From Balneolales bacterium (GTDB lineage: Bacteria; Bacteroidota; Rhodothermia; Balneolales; Balneolaceae): a stretch of 16,234 nt of DNA. The DNA lies in assembly GCA_022360375.1 (NCBI GenBank), contig JAKSCW010000258.1:1-16234 (forward strand), read 5' to 3'. Below the pieces are notes generated by a model. It ran no database searches, was not told the origin of the DNA, and was given only the letters and a program-made list of their open reading frames with translations. Within the stretch, counting starts at the first letter, position 1, and each line of letters begins with the position of its first letter. Shown here in pieces: positions 6,477 through 14,549 of the stretch. The translations under genes and the position numbers were made by a program.

Positions 6477-7670
6477 TTATGCTAATGTATTCAAACCCGA
6501 TTTAAATCGTTCCATTGCATCTTTCAACTCTTCCATGCCTGCAGCATAACTCATGCGGAGGCCATTTGGTTCGCCGAATGCATCTCCCGGAACACATGCC
6601 AGGCCAAACTCATCGAGTAAATAAAGACAAAGATCGGTTGAAGTTTCGACACTTCCTCCATCAGGTTTTTTTGACCCCAGATATTTCGAAACATCAGGAA
6701 ATACATAAAAGGCACCACCAGGGGTAAAACAACTAACTCCCTCAATACTGTTCAGGGATTGCACCATGAAATCGCGGCGTTTTTTGAACTCATCCCGCAT
6801 CGCATGAACTTCGGAAAGGTCATTGGTATAAGCAGCCAGGCCTGCAGCCTGGGAAATAGAGGAAGGCGCCGAAGTTTCCTGGCTTTGAATTTTAGAAACA
6901 GCTTTTACCACATCAGGATGTGCAGCCAAATATCCTAATCGCCAGCCTGTCATAGCAAAACCTTTAGAAAATCCATTTACTAAAACCACACGATCCTTCA
7001 AATCCGGAGCGACATTTAGAATGCTTACATGCTTTTCTTCAAAAACAATGTATTCATAGATTTCATCAGAGATAATTATCACATCCGGATATTTTCTCAA
7101 TACTTCTGCCAGCCCTTCAAGGTCTTCTTTCGTATAGCAGGAGCCAGTTGGATTGGAAGGAGAGCAAAGTATGAGTACTTTTGTCTTATCTGTAATGGAA
7201 GCTTCTAACTGTGTTTTTGTGAGCCGGAAATCGTTTTCAAAGGAAGTTCGGACAATTACTGATGTTCCTTCGGCAAGGCGGGTCATTTCCGGATACGATA
7301 CCCAAAATGGAGCAGGAATAATAACTTCATCACCTGGATTTACTGTGGCTAATAATGCAAATCCTACAGATTGTTTAGCACCATTGGAACAAATGATCTG
7401 AGAAGGTTCATACTCGAGACCATTATCTCTTTTAAGCTTTGCAGCAATTGCATCTCTTAATTCCGGCGTACCTGGGTTCATTGTATAGCCATGTTGCCCA
7501 CCGTTAATGGCTTCGATGGCTGCGTCACAGATGTATGCAGGCGTTTTGAAGTCGGGTTCTCCTGCACTTAGAGAAACAATGGATTTTCCCTCTCTTTTTA
7601 ATTCTTTTGCCCTTCCTGTCACTTTAAGTGTTGCAGAGGGTTGTACATTTTGTGCGCGTTGTGAAATCAT
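6477..7670 (-). CDS. aspC: Pyridoxal-phosphate-dependent aspartate aminotransferase (class I)
   Basis: A 397-residue fold-type I aminotransferase of normal length. Signature residues are visible: SNPTG (172-176), D202 and Y205 in SDEIYEY, the Schiff-base lysine K236 in NGFSKGFAMTGWRLGY, and R372 in LRMSY, which would bind the substrate alpha-carboxylate. The N-terminal SLSAGEPDFKTP (33-44) is typical of the bacterial Ib subgroup. It would interconvert aspartate/2-oxoglutarate and oxaloacetate/glutamate in the cytoplasm; some close relatives also accept prephenate. It lies 66 nt downstream of coaD and 30 nt upstream of the FmdB-like gene, all on the minus strand, so it may be read from the same transcript or from its own promoter in the 66-nt gap. 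I see no clear promoter there. Confidence 0.93.
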   Translation of the reverse strand: MISQRAQNVQPSATLKVTGRAKELKREGKSIVSLSAGEPDFKTPAYICDAAIEAINGGQHGYTMNPGTPELRDAIAAKLKRDNGLEYEPSQIICSNGAKQSVGFALLATVNPGDEVIIPAPFWVSYPEMTRLAEGTSVIVRTSFENDFRLTKTQLEASITDKTKVLILCSPSNPTGSCYTKEDLEGLAEVLRKYPDVIIISDEIYEYIVFEEKHVSILNVAPDLKDRVVLVNGFSKGFAMTGWRLGYLAAHPDVVKAVSKIQSQETSAPSSISQAAGLAAYTNDLSEVHAMRDEFKKRRDFMVQSLNSIEGVSCFTPGGAFYVFPDVSKYLGSKKPDGGSVETSTDLCLYLLDEFGLACVPGDAFGEPNGLRMSYAAGMEELKDAMERFKSGLNTLA

Positions 7671-7736
7671 GATTGCTGAACAGAGTGATTTTGAGGTGAA
7701 TCAGAAATTCGCCCTTAGCAAATCAATTAGCAATGT

Positions 7737-8228
7737 TCATTTTTTGAATTTTTTCTTCAGAGCAGCGGCAACGTTATCCGGAACAAAAGAGCGTAATTCT
7801 CCATCCCAGTAAGCAATTTCTTTTACAAGAGAAGCTGAAATAAAAGTGAACTCTTCATCAGGCATCAAAAATATGGTATCTACTTCTGGTGCCAACCGCT
7901 TATTAGTAAGAGCCATTCTAAACTCATATTCAAAATCTGAGATTTGACGAACACCCCGAACCAGGGTTTTTGCCCTTAGTTTTTTTGCATGGTTTACCAA
8001 TAGCCCGGTGAATTGATCCACCTCTACATTTACCGCCCATTCTTTTCCTTCCAGGCATTCTTTGATTAAGGCTACCCGTTCATCACCGGAAAAAACACCA
8101 CGTTTTTCTTTATTCACAGCAACAGTAACCACTACATGCTGGAACAAATTAGCAGCGCGCTCTAATATATCAAGGTGACCGTAAGTGATGGGGTCGAATG
8201 ATCCGGGGTAAAGGGCTAATGTATTCAT
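7737..8228 (-). CDS. coaD: Pantetheine-phosphate adenylyltransferase
   Basis: A 163-residue enzyme, the typical CoaD length. It transfers AMP from ATP to 4'-phosphopantetheine, giving dephospho-CoA, in the penultimate step of coenzyme A synthesis. The nucleotidyltransferase motif YPGSFDPITYGH (7-18, catalytic H18) is intact. RGVR (91-94) corresponds to the conserved RGLR, and FISASLVKE (129-137) to the family ISSSLVKE with one Ser to Ala change. It starts 3 nt after the rsmD stop codon. The rsmD-coaD arrangement is widespread in bacteria, which supports both calls. Confidence 0.96.
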   Translation of the reverse strand: MNTLALYPGSFDPITYGHLDILERAANLFQHVVVTVAVNKEKRGVFSGDERVALIKECLEGKEWAVNVEVDQFTGLLVNHAKKLRAKTLVRGVRQISDFEYEFRMALTNKRLAPEVDTIFLMPDEEFTFISASLVKEIAYWDGELRSFVPDNVAAALKKKFKK

Positions 8229-8231
8229 ACT

Positions 8232-8780
8232 TTAATCTACCGGATGCTTCTCAAAAATACTAACCGTGGTTCGGCCATACGCTTTACTGAAAAAACAATG
8301 GGGGTGTTGTTTATAATTGTGATATTTATCGTGTTCCAGAATAAACCAGCCATCCTCTTTCAGCCAATTGTTTTCCAGAATTTGGATAATCATTTCATCC
8401 ATCCATTCATAGTCATAGGGCGGGTCACAGAAAATGAAATCATAAGGAATTGGGATTCCGTGCAGATACTTTTGTACATCTGCAACGAAGGTCCGAACCT
8501 GGGTTTCAATGTTAAAATCAGCAGCAGTTTTTTCAATCAGCTTGATGTTCTTAGGGTTTAAGTCCACAAATGTGACAGACTTTGCACCCCTCGAAATAGC
8601 TTCAAATCCCAGGTTTCCGGATCCACCGAACAGATCAAGGACAATGGCACCATCAAGAAATTTGTACACCTCAATTTTGTTGAAAATGCTTTCTTTGGTG
8701 CGATCGGTCGTTGGGCGAACATCCAATCCCTTTGGGATTTGAATACGCCGACCTTTCAGTTTTCCTGTGATGATGCGCAT
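8232..8780 (-). CDS. rsmD: 16S rRNA (guanine(966)-N(2))-methyltransferase
   Basis: A 182-residue SAM-dependent methyltransferase of expected length. The N-terminal RPTTDRTKESIFN (22-34), the SAM-binding motif I DLFGGSGNLGFEA (49-61) and the catalytic motif IV FCDPPY (117-122) are all present. The D/N-PP-Y motif is that of N2-guanine methylation. The enzyme modifies G966 of 16S rRNA during 30S assembly. It begins 9 nt downstream of the DUF3822-like gene and ends 3 nt before coaD, so it sits inside a tightly packed operon. Confidence 0.95.
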   Translation of the reverse strand: MRIITGKLKGRRIQIPKGLDVRPTTDRTKESIFNKIEVYKFLDGAIVLDLFGGSGNLGFEAISRGAKSVTFVDLNPKNIKLIEKTAADFNIETQVRTFVADVQKYLHGIPIPYDFIFCDPPYDYEWMDEMIIQILENNWLKEDGWFILEHDKYHNYKQHPHCFFSKAYGRTTVSIFEKHPVD

Positions 8781-8789
8781 ACCAAATGC

Positions 8790-9650
8790 TTAAAAATCTA
8801 TAGCTAAAAGGATAGCAGGAAAAGCAGCGGAAAGTTCGAAACTGTAGGTTTGTTCTTCCGCATATACCCCAATTTCTCCAAGCGAACTTAAGGCAACAGT
8901 TTTCGTCGATTTATCCAGAAAATTCTTCAGCATCTGTTCTACTTCATGTACCTGAATTCCAAAAAAGAAGGTGCTTTCATGCAATCCCTTCATCCAGGTG
9001 GAATGAGTTGCCTGTTGGAGCCACATATATGGAATATCATCAATGTGGTCATACTTGATATACGTAGAAGCCCTGAATTTTCCCAAGACATACGAAGTGA
9101 TAGATATTACATGTTTATGGCAGCCAATCATCAGAAATGAACCACCAGGTTTATTGAACGTTGACCATTTTTGAGCAAGTTCAAAATCGCTGACGAATTC
9201 GGTTGTGCCAATGTCTTCCGATAGTTGGTCATAGGCACCCATTATGCTTCTTCTGCGGATATTCAGGAATTTGTATTGGCTTTTAGAGACCGTATGCCAG
9301 GTTGGTTCCAAATCTTCACGTTCTACCCCTTTCATTATGATGGAAAGGTGATCTTCACGCTCATCGGGGTTGTCATAGACAATTTTCGGAAGGGCGGTCC
9401 AACACTCGTTCGTTGGATATGTTAAGGCCCGAACCGAATTCACCTCGTATTGGGACAGTAATTTTTCAAACGTTTGTTTTACGTGCGGAAATTGTTCACG
9501 ATGCTGTGAAGAAAGTGCCTTTACAACATCAAAATTGAAATCATAAGAACCTATATGTAGCAGATGGTGTTCTTTATCAGGATTGCTTAGGGCGTAGTAG
9601 AGCCGATTTGCAAAAAGAGAAACCCCTAAGTTAGGTGAAGAACCATCCAT
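8790..9650 (-). CDS. DUF3822-like protein, possibly of actin/PilM-like fold
   Basis: A 286-residue protein with no signal peptide or membrane segment. Two beta-rich halves can be read: an N-terminal half (about 7-130) and a second beginning FLMIGCHKHVISITSY (172-187), a strand-turn-strand resembling the phosphate-1/phosphate-2 elements of sugar-kinase/actin folds. The C-terminus ELSAAFPAILLAI (272-284) resembles the final helix of PilM-like proteins. In Bacteroidota a DUF3822 gene commonly precedes rsmD and coaD, as here, which is the main reason for the call. The start codon overlaps the stop of the upstream pseudopilin-like gene (TAATG), so the two are translationally coupled. Function is unknown; ATPase residues are not evident. 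Confidence 0.6.
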   Translation of the reverse strand: MDGSSPNLGVSLFANRLYYALSNPDKEHHLLHIGSYDFNFDVVKALSSQHREQFPHVKQTFEKLLSQYEVNSVRALTYPTNECWTALPKIVYDNPDEREDHLSIIMKGVEREDLEPTWHTVSKSQYKFLNIRRRSIMGAYDQLSEDIGTTEFVSDFELAQKWSTFNKPGGSFLMIGCHKHVISITSYVLGKFRASTYIKYDHIDDIPYMWLQQATHSTWMKGLHESTFFFGIQVHEVEQMLKNFLDKSTKTVALSSLGEIGVYAEEQTYSFELSAAFPAILLAIDF

Positions 9651-10123
9651 TAATTCCAGTTAGGCGCATTACGCATGGTGGTTCTTGAAAGACTTCCAAT
9701 AGTGTCATCAGAATCAGGATCTTCCAGCAAATAAAGTGGCGGCCGGGTAGTATCAACATGGGTGTATGAAAAACGCTGACCTGAACGGGGAGCCAGGATA
9801 ATTGATTCCGGAGAGTACTCAAGTGGCGGAATCTGGGCAAATAATGAATCTCCCATTGTCACCATTAAAGAGTCAGTGGATAAATAAGTAACAATACTAT
9901 CTAAGCCACCTTCAGTTGGAGGAAAATGTCCATACTTGCTTTCATATTGAACTAAGGCATCCTTAAGAGTAATCATCCGGTTTCGAACTCTTTCGGTTTC
10001 AGCTTCTCGTTCTTTTACTTCTTGGTAAGGGGTAACAATTGAATCATAGAGAAGCCAAGAAAGCGCAATGATTACAATGCCAAGTACTACACTTAAAATT
10101 TGATTGCGTGTATCTATATTCAT
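9650..10123 (-). CDS. Single-pass membrane protein with GspG-like (pseudopilin-like) periplasmic segment
   Basis: A 157-residue protein with one N-terminal membrane helix (about 9-29), then a charged coiled-coil-like helix (about 33-62). The segment YGHFPPTEGGLDSIV (64-78), following a helix with ALVQYESK, resembles the end of the pseudopilin helix and loop of type II secretion GspG proteins (ALxxYxxxxGxYPTTEQGLxALV). The prepilin cleavage motif (G followed by F-T-L-x-E) is absent, so this would be an uncleaved inner-membrane protein rather than a true pseudopilin. The rest is acidic, Pro-rich and ends NAPNWN. It is the first gene of the DUF3822-rsmD-coaD run. The resemblance is my own reading and not a confirmed family match. 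Confidence 0.55.
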   Translation of the reverse strand: MNIDTRNQILSVVLGIVIIALSWLLYDSIVTPYQEVKEREAETERVRNRMITLKDALVQYESKYGHFPPTEGGLDSIVTYLSTDSLMVTMGDSLFAQIPPLEYSPESIILAPRSGQRFSYTHVDTTRPPLYLLEDPDSDDTIGSLSRTTMRNAPNWN

Positions 10124-10169
10124 TGGAAAAGCAGATGTTAGTTAAATAGTGTTGCCTTTAAGAGAGAGA

Positions 10170-10200
10170 AGAAAATACATGCACCCCTGTAGAGATGCAA
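10170..10200 (-). promoter_or_regulatory. Possible promoter of the pseudopilin-like/rsmD/coaD operon
   Basis: On the minus strand TTGC (10200-10197) is followed after 19 nt by TATTTTCT (10177-10170), a partial match to the Bacteroidota -33/-7 pattern TTTG-N19-TAnnTTTG. It lies about 50 nt upstream of the first gene of the operon, in the 142-nt divergent gap 10124-10265. The match is imperfect. The rest of that gap shows nothing I can assign. Confidence 0.3.
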
Positions 10201-10265
10201 CCAGTAGCCACAACCAAAAAATAACACTACAATAATTTAACCTAACACGTATTTTCTTCTAAAAT

Positions 10266-11612
10266 TTGTATAGTAAAATAAAACCACGCTTGAATAAGCA
10301 AATACTACGATTAGCAATACCTAATATCGTAAGTAACTTATCTGTACCGTTACTGGGAGCTGTAGATACAGCAATTGTTGGGCATCTGGAACATGTTTAC
10401 TATTTGGGAGCCATAGCAGTAGGAAGTATTATTTTCGATTTTATTTTTTGGGGTTTTGGCTTCCTGCGCATGGGAACCACCGGGCTGGTTGCACAGGCTT
10501 TTGGAGCCGAAGATCACAAAGAAACCAGGCTGGTGCTTTTTCGGGCCTTATCAGTGGCAGGAATTGCGAGTATCGGGATTCTTTTAATGCAGTATCCAAT
10601 TATTAAGCTCTCCTTATTGGTAGTGAATGCATCTCCGGAAGTGGAAGCTTATACAGAGTTGTATTATAGTATTCGCATTTTTTCCGCCCCAGCTACTCTT
10701 GCCCTTTTCAGCATCAATGGGTGGTTTTTGGGAATGCAAAATTCTACCTACCCAATGCTGGTCACCATTGTGTTGAATGTATTGAATATTGTTCTGAACC
10801 TCGGCTTCGTCTATTTATTGAATATGACGGTAGACGGAGTAGCATGGGGAAGCCTGATTGCCAGTTATTCAGGGGTAGTTTTTGCCTATGTTCTGTACCG
10901 ACGAAGATATTCAGACTTTTCTATTCAATTTCGTTGGAGAGAAGTGTTAGATAAGGTTGAATTGCGCAAGTTCTTTGGAGTGAATCGGGACATTTTTATC
11001 CGAACGCTCTGCCTCATCTTCTCTTATGCCTTTTTTGTAGCTAAGTCAGCAGAATCAGGGGATATAATACTTGCTGCAAATACCATACTTCTTCAATTAT
11101 GGTACATAAGCGCCTATGGAATAGATGGTTTTGCTTTTGCAGCAGAAAGCTTAGTTGGTAGATTTAAGGGCGCAAATAATCTCAAAAAATTAAAAGAATC
11201 AGTGAAATACAGCATGATTTGGGGCTTAAGTATTGGGATTCTGGCAAGTGGTATTTATGCTGTTTTCGGAAATGAAATAGTATCCATTTTTACAGACAAA
11301 CAGCGCGTTATTGAAGCTTCGATAGCCGTATTGATTTGGACGATTTTTGCACCTTTTATTAATAGCATTTGCTTTATCTGGGATGGAAGTTATATCGGCT
11401 CAACAGCTACAACTGCTATGAGGAATTCTATGCTTTTATCTACTATCTTATTCTTTGTACCTGTGTATCTGATTTTTGAGCCAAAAATTGGAAATCATGC
11501 ATTATGGCTGGCCATGACAGTGTTCATGGTTGTTAGAGGTTTAACGCTCACATGGTTAGCTCCAAAACATATATTCCAGAAACCTACACTTCAAATAATA
11601 GGGAAACGATGA
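10266..11612 (+). CDS. MATE-family efflux transporter, DinF-like
   Basis: A 448-residue polytopic membrane protein with about 12 hydrophobic segments, the normal MATE size. DinF-subgroup hallmarks are present: LNKQILRLAIPNIVSNLS (9-26), VDTAIVGHL (33-41, with the conserved Asp34), FLRMGTTGLVAQAFGA (66-81) and INGWFLGMQ (150-158). It would export cationic drugs or metabolites using a Na+ or H+ gradient; the physiological substrate is unknown. No ATG precedes the first helix: TTG at 10266 or TTG at 10290 (LNKQILRLAIPN) are the possible starts, and the second matches the usual N-terminus of the family. It overlaps the next gene by 4 nt (ATGA), so the two are co-translated. Confidence 0.92.
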   Translation: MYSKIKPRLNKQILRLAIPNIVSNLSVPLLGAVDTAIVGHLEHVYYLGAIAVGSIIFDFIFWGFGFLRMGTTGLVAQAFGAEDHKETRLVLFRALSVAGIASIGILLMQYPIIKLSLLVVNASPEVEAYTELYYSIRIFSAPATLALFSINGWFLGMQNSTYPMLVTIVLNVLNIVLNLGFVYLLNMTVDGVAWGSLIASYSGVVFAYVLYRRRYSDFSIQFRWREVLDKVELRKFFGVNRDIFIRTLCLIFSYAFFVAKSAESGDIILAANTILLQLWYISAYGIDGFAFAAESLVGRFKGANNLKKLKESVKYSMIWGLSIGILASGIYAVFGNEIVSIFTDKQRVIEASIAVLIWTIFAPFINSICFIWDGSYIGSTATTAMRNSMLLSTILFFVPVYLIFEPKIGNHALWLAMTVFMVVRGLTLTWLAPKHIFQKPTLQIIGKR

Positions 11613-12124
11613 AGTTTATTCTATTACTTAGGCATGCAAAGTCGAGTTGGAGCGACCCGGATTTGGATGATTTTGACCGCCCACTGGCAGGCAGAGGCTT
11701 AGAAGATGCCCCGAGAATGGGGAAATTCATCAAAAAAATCGGCTATCGCCCCCAGTATATTGTTTCTTCAACTGCAGAACGTGCTAAGCAAACAACGCAA
11801 CTCTGCGTGGAAGCTATGAGGGCAGATATAGGCATTGTAAAATGGGATAACAACCTGTATTTCGAAACAGTGCAAAAATACTTTGATGCTATCCACGGGG
11901 CGCCGGAAAATGCCGAAATTATTATGTTAGTGGGTCATAACCCGCTAATTGAATCGGTTGCCACATATTTAGGTGGAGGGAAAGAAAAAACCGCATTTCG
12001 TGTGCCTACTGCGGGCCTTGTTTGTATGGAAAGTTATGCCGTTCGCTGGCAGGATATTAATCCAGGAACCTGCCAGGTTAAATGGATGATGATTCCAAAA
12101 GTTCTTCGCGAAATAATTGACTAG
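11609..12124 (+). CDS. SixA-type histidine phosphatase (phosphoglycerate-mutase-like fold)
   Basis: A 171-residue protein. The catalytic RHG-type motif is LLRHAKSSW (6-14, phospho-acceptor H9), followed by DFDRPLAGRGLEDAPRMG (21-38), the second active-site arginine R58 in SSTAERAKQT, and the second histidine H110 in LVGHNP. This is the SixA-like short branch, which in E. coli acts on phosphohistidine of phosphorelay or PTS-related proteins; the substrate here is unknown. The ATG at 11609 overlaps the MATE stop codon (ATGA). A longer frame exists from 11552, but the family motif begins directly at the chosen ATG. Its stop codon overlaps the stop of the convergent lipoprotein gene at a shared CTAG. 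Confidence 0.92.
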   Translation: MKFILLLRHAKSSWSDPDLDDFDRPLAGRGLEDAPRMGKFIKKIGYRPQYIVSSTAERAKQTTQLCVEAMRADIGIVKWDNNLYFETVQKYFDAIHGAPENAEIIMLVGHNPLIESVATYLGGGKEKTAFRVPTAGLVCMESYAVRWQDINPGTCQVKWMMIPKVLREIID

Positions 12125-14070
12125 TTTTCTAGCCCCAATTCCTGCATCAGGGCTTCATTATTTGAGGTATGTATAATTTGGTCTACAACAAACTGTGAAT
12201 GAATGCTTTTAACAAAGGCATGTTCTTCGATAAAGATGTAATTGCTAATCAAATTTTCCGCAGCCGCGTTACCTATTATTCCAAGTAATTCTCCTTTCTG
12301 GTTGATCACAATACTACCAGGAGCTCTCCCTGAAAAATCGTTGTTTGTGAATAGATATTTTCCGTTGGCAGAAATTCTGTTAAAACTACCTTTGTTATAA
12401 CGAATAGTACCATTTGCATCGGCCTGGAGTTCATTCTCCCCGTAGAAATCCATTTTGGCTTTCACGAAAACCTGCCGTGCCGGCTGAAGGTATGCCGCAT
12501 AAATTCCTTGATTATTGCGAGACATTTCATTCAAAAACAGGCTTTCATCAATAACCTGGTATAATGAATCTTCGAACGCGGTATTATTGGTTAAAACTTC
12601 TTCCGTTTTTTCAGGATTTAAAAGAAAGGAAGCTGAACGCATCCTATCCATGAACTCCGAAATAGCTTGTTCATAATCTTCTTTTGGTACTCCGGAAAGT
12701 ATATCCTGGATACTCAGAAATTGTTGTTCTTCCGGTAACTTCGAAAGTAACAAAATCAAGTCTTTGAACAGGGCAGATTCAGCTTCAATATTGATATTCG
12801 AAAGTAACTGGTATTGCTGTTGCACAAGCGATGGTATCCCCTCACTTTGTTCAGAATCGAGGTGGTTCCTGAAAATTGTTCCAATTTCATCAAACGGAGA
12901 CAGTAAGTGCACGTAGCTTGTTGCGTAAAAACCCGCTCCATTTTGCTCAGCTATTTCAAATGCCTGTCGTATGAAATTATAGATAGAACGGTAATTATTT
13001 GGCTGGGTGGAATCCGCCAACCATTCTTTAAAGAATTGTTCTTGATCCAGCTTTTCCGTTAAAAGATCATATTTCTCGAATGATTCCTGGATTTTTGTGT
13101 ATTGGTCAACCTGGAGAGCAGAATTAAACCGGCGTGCAAGGCTTGCCGTTGAATATTCATGAAACTGCTGAGACAGGAAATCTTCTTTTTCAACAAACGA
13201 TTCGTATGCCTCCAGGATATAGGGATTGGTATCGGTACGATAGAAGTCAAGAGCGTATTCGCTTTCAAGGCGATGTGTGCGATTTGGAAACCCCAATGCA
13301 ATTGGAATGTAGTCTTCCGGAGTAATTGAATTTACTATTTCAATGTACCCTTTGGGGTTGAATGGGATGGGGGCACCTTCTGAGCTGCTGGTGTAAGCCC
13401 GGAATATAGCGGTATTACCAGAGGCTGATTGATATATTTCTGAGCTCGTTGGTTTTTGTTGTTCCTTTATGGAAAGAGCTGGTGCAAAAACTAAACGAAT
13501 ATCATTTAACTGTATATAGACCGACATTACCTGCTGGTTACCAGAAAAAATATCGTTGATCACAACCAGTGCATTGGGCATTGATGCTTTTTTTTGAGCA
13601 ATTAAAGCCTGACCAACGCGCTGTTTGGTTTGAAATATTTCAAAGTTATTAGCGCTATCGGAGATTTCGCTGCTGAATTCTTGTGAAACGTCAATCTGCT
13701 CTATCTCTATGAGTAGTGATATTCCCGGAAGCAGAATTTCGTCATTATTATTTTGAGCAATGAAGCCTTCCGATAAGGAAAAGCCTGGACCGGTAAGGTT
13801 AATGGAGAAATGTTCGAGTGCCAGCGAATAATTGGTTAAAAACAGTCCATTTTTTGAAACAAAGGCTCCACTTCCGAGAAATTCATTTCCTTTATAAACT
13901 TTTGCCACGCTTTGGGAAAGGCTGGAATCGAAAGGAAGGGGGGTATCCAGAATAAGATGCATTCCCTCTGTAACTTTGGAAGCAATAAATGCATCAGAAG
14001 TTTGATTTGAAGTAGAACAGCTTACCGTAAACACAAAAAAACAAACACCAAGAATCAAAAACCCACGCAT
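12121..14070 (-). CDS. S46-peptidase-like lipoprotein lacking catalytic residues (probable pseudopeptidase)
   Basis: A 649-residue protein with an N-terminal signal peptide and a probable lipobox ending at C18 (TVSC). S46 dipeptidyl-peptidase (DPP7/DPP11) landmarks are visible in order: SGAFVSKNGLFLTN (67-80), the DIRLVFAPALSI strand (190-201), LGFPNRTHR (259-267, family GYPGRTxR), ADANGTIR (550-557, family PDANxTxR) and GRAPGSIVINQKGELLGI (581-598, family GNSGSPVxNxxGELIGL). Every catalytic position is replaced. The His of TNHHC is TNYSL (81-82), the Asp of TGDF is SGNT (N219), the nucleophile Ser of GNSGSP is P584, and the NWMWPRH segment is missing. An enzymatic role is therefore unlikely; it may bind peptides or serve as an envelope scaffold. 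It is a single gene divergent from the small protein at 14151. Confidence 0.8.
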   Translation of the reverse strand: MRGFLILGVCFFVFTVSCSTSNQTSDAFIASKVTEGMHLILDTPLPFDSSLSQSVAKVYKGNEFLGSGAFVSKNGLFLTNYSLALEHFSINLTGPGFSLSEGFIAQNNNDEILLPGISLLIEIEQIDVSQEFSSEISDSANNFEIFQTKQRVGQALIAQKKASMPNALVVINDIFSGNQQVMSVYIQLNDIRLVFAPALSIKEQQKPTSSEIYQSASGNTAIFRAYTSSSEGAPIPFNPKGYIEIVNSITPEDYIPIALGFPNRTHRLESEYALDFYRTDTNPYILEAYESFVEKEDFLSQQFHEYSTASLARRFNSALQVDQYTKIQESFEKYDLLTEKLDQEQFFKEWLADSTQPNNYRSIYNFIRQAFEIAEQNGAGFYATSYVHLLSPFDEIGTIFRNHLDSEQSEGIPSLVQQQYQLLSNINIEAESALFKDLILLLSKLPEEQQFLSIQDILSGVPKEDYEQAISEFMDRMRSASFLLNPEKTEEVLTNNTAFEDSLYQVIDESLFLNEMSRNNQGIYAAYLQPARQVFVKAKMDFYGENELQADANGTIRYNKGSFNRISANGKYLFTNNDFSGRAPGSIVINQKGELLGIIGNAAAENLISNYIFIEEHAFVKSIHSQFVVDQIIHTSNNEALMQELGLEN

Positions 14071-14150
14071 AAATAGAATGATAAAAGAAGTTGCGGAATA
14101 TTTATATTCGCCTAAGATGCAAACTTATTCAGTTAGATAAAAAATAGTTC

Positions 14151-14501
14151 ATGAATTACACATTAAATCACTTCTATCTTTGTAAAACACCTCTTAGCGC
14201 CGAAAGCCCTTCTGATGTTGAAATAATTACCAAAGCAGACAACAGTGAAGATTTCCCAAGGGTATTTAAAGAATTTGAAAACCTTCGTTCTCACGCCTTT
14301 AATGATGACAATATATACAGTGTAGTTCGGGCGGATGATATCTATGAACTTGTTCGAACTTCCAGTGAAAAACTCGCAAAAGAGGAAGCTTTTGAAAAGG
14401 CACAACCAGAAATCATTACTAATCTTCAACATCGGGTTATGCAGGGGAAGGATGCTAACGCCAAAGCAATATTAAAAGAAGTTCATGGTATTGAGGACTA
14501 A
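14151..14501 (+). CDS. Small hypothetical protein, unknown function
   Basis: A 116-residue protein that I do not recognise. It has no signal peptide or membrane helix. The N-terminal half (about 1-60) is mixed alpha/beta; the C-terminal half (about 61-116) is strongly helical and charged, with Lys/Glu/Ala-rich segments such as SSEKLAKEEAFEKAQPE (71-87). A TAG lies two codons upstream in frame, so ATG 14151 is the likely start. It sits 80 nt from the divergent S46-like gene and 48 nt before the MscS gene, and may be co-transcribed with the channel. Codon use matches its neighbours, so it looks like a genuine gene. Confidence 0.6.
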   Translation: MNYTLNHFYLCKTPLSAESPSDVEIITKADNSEDFPRVFKEFENLRSHAFNDDNIYSVVRADDIYELVRTSSEKLAKEEAFEKAQPEIITNLQHRVMQGKDANAKAILKEVHGIED

Positions 14502-14549
14502 TCATTTTGTAGATTAGCCTGCAAACTAACTATCAGGAAAATATTTGGG

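Noticed and set aside
11552..11608. Longer N-terminal extension of the SixA-type gene
   Set aside because: It overlaps the end of the MATE gene by 61 nt, and the family N-terminus starts exactly at the ATG at 11609.
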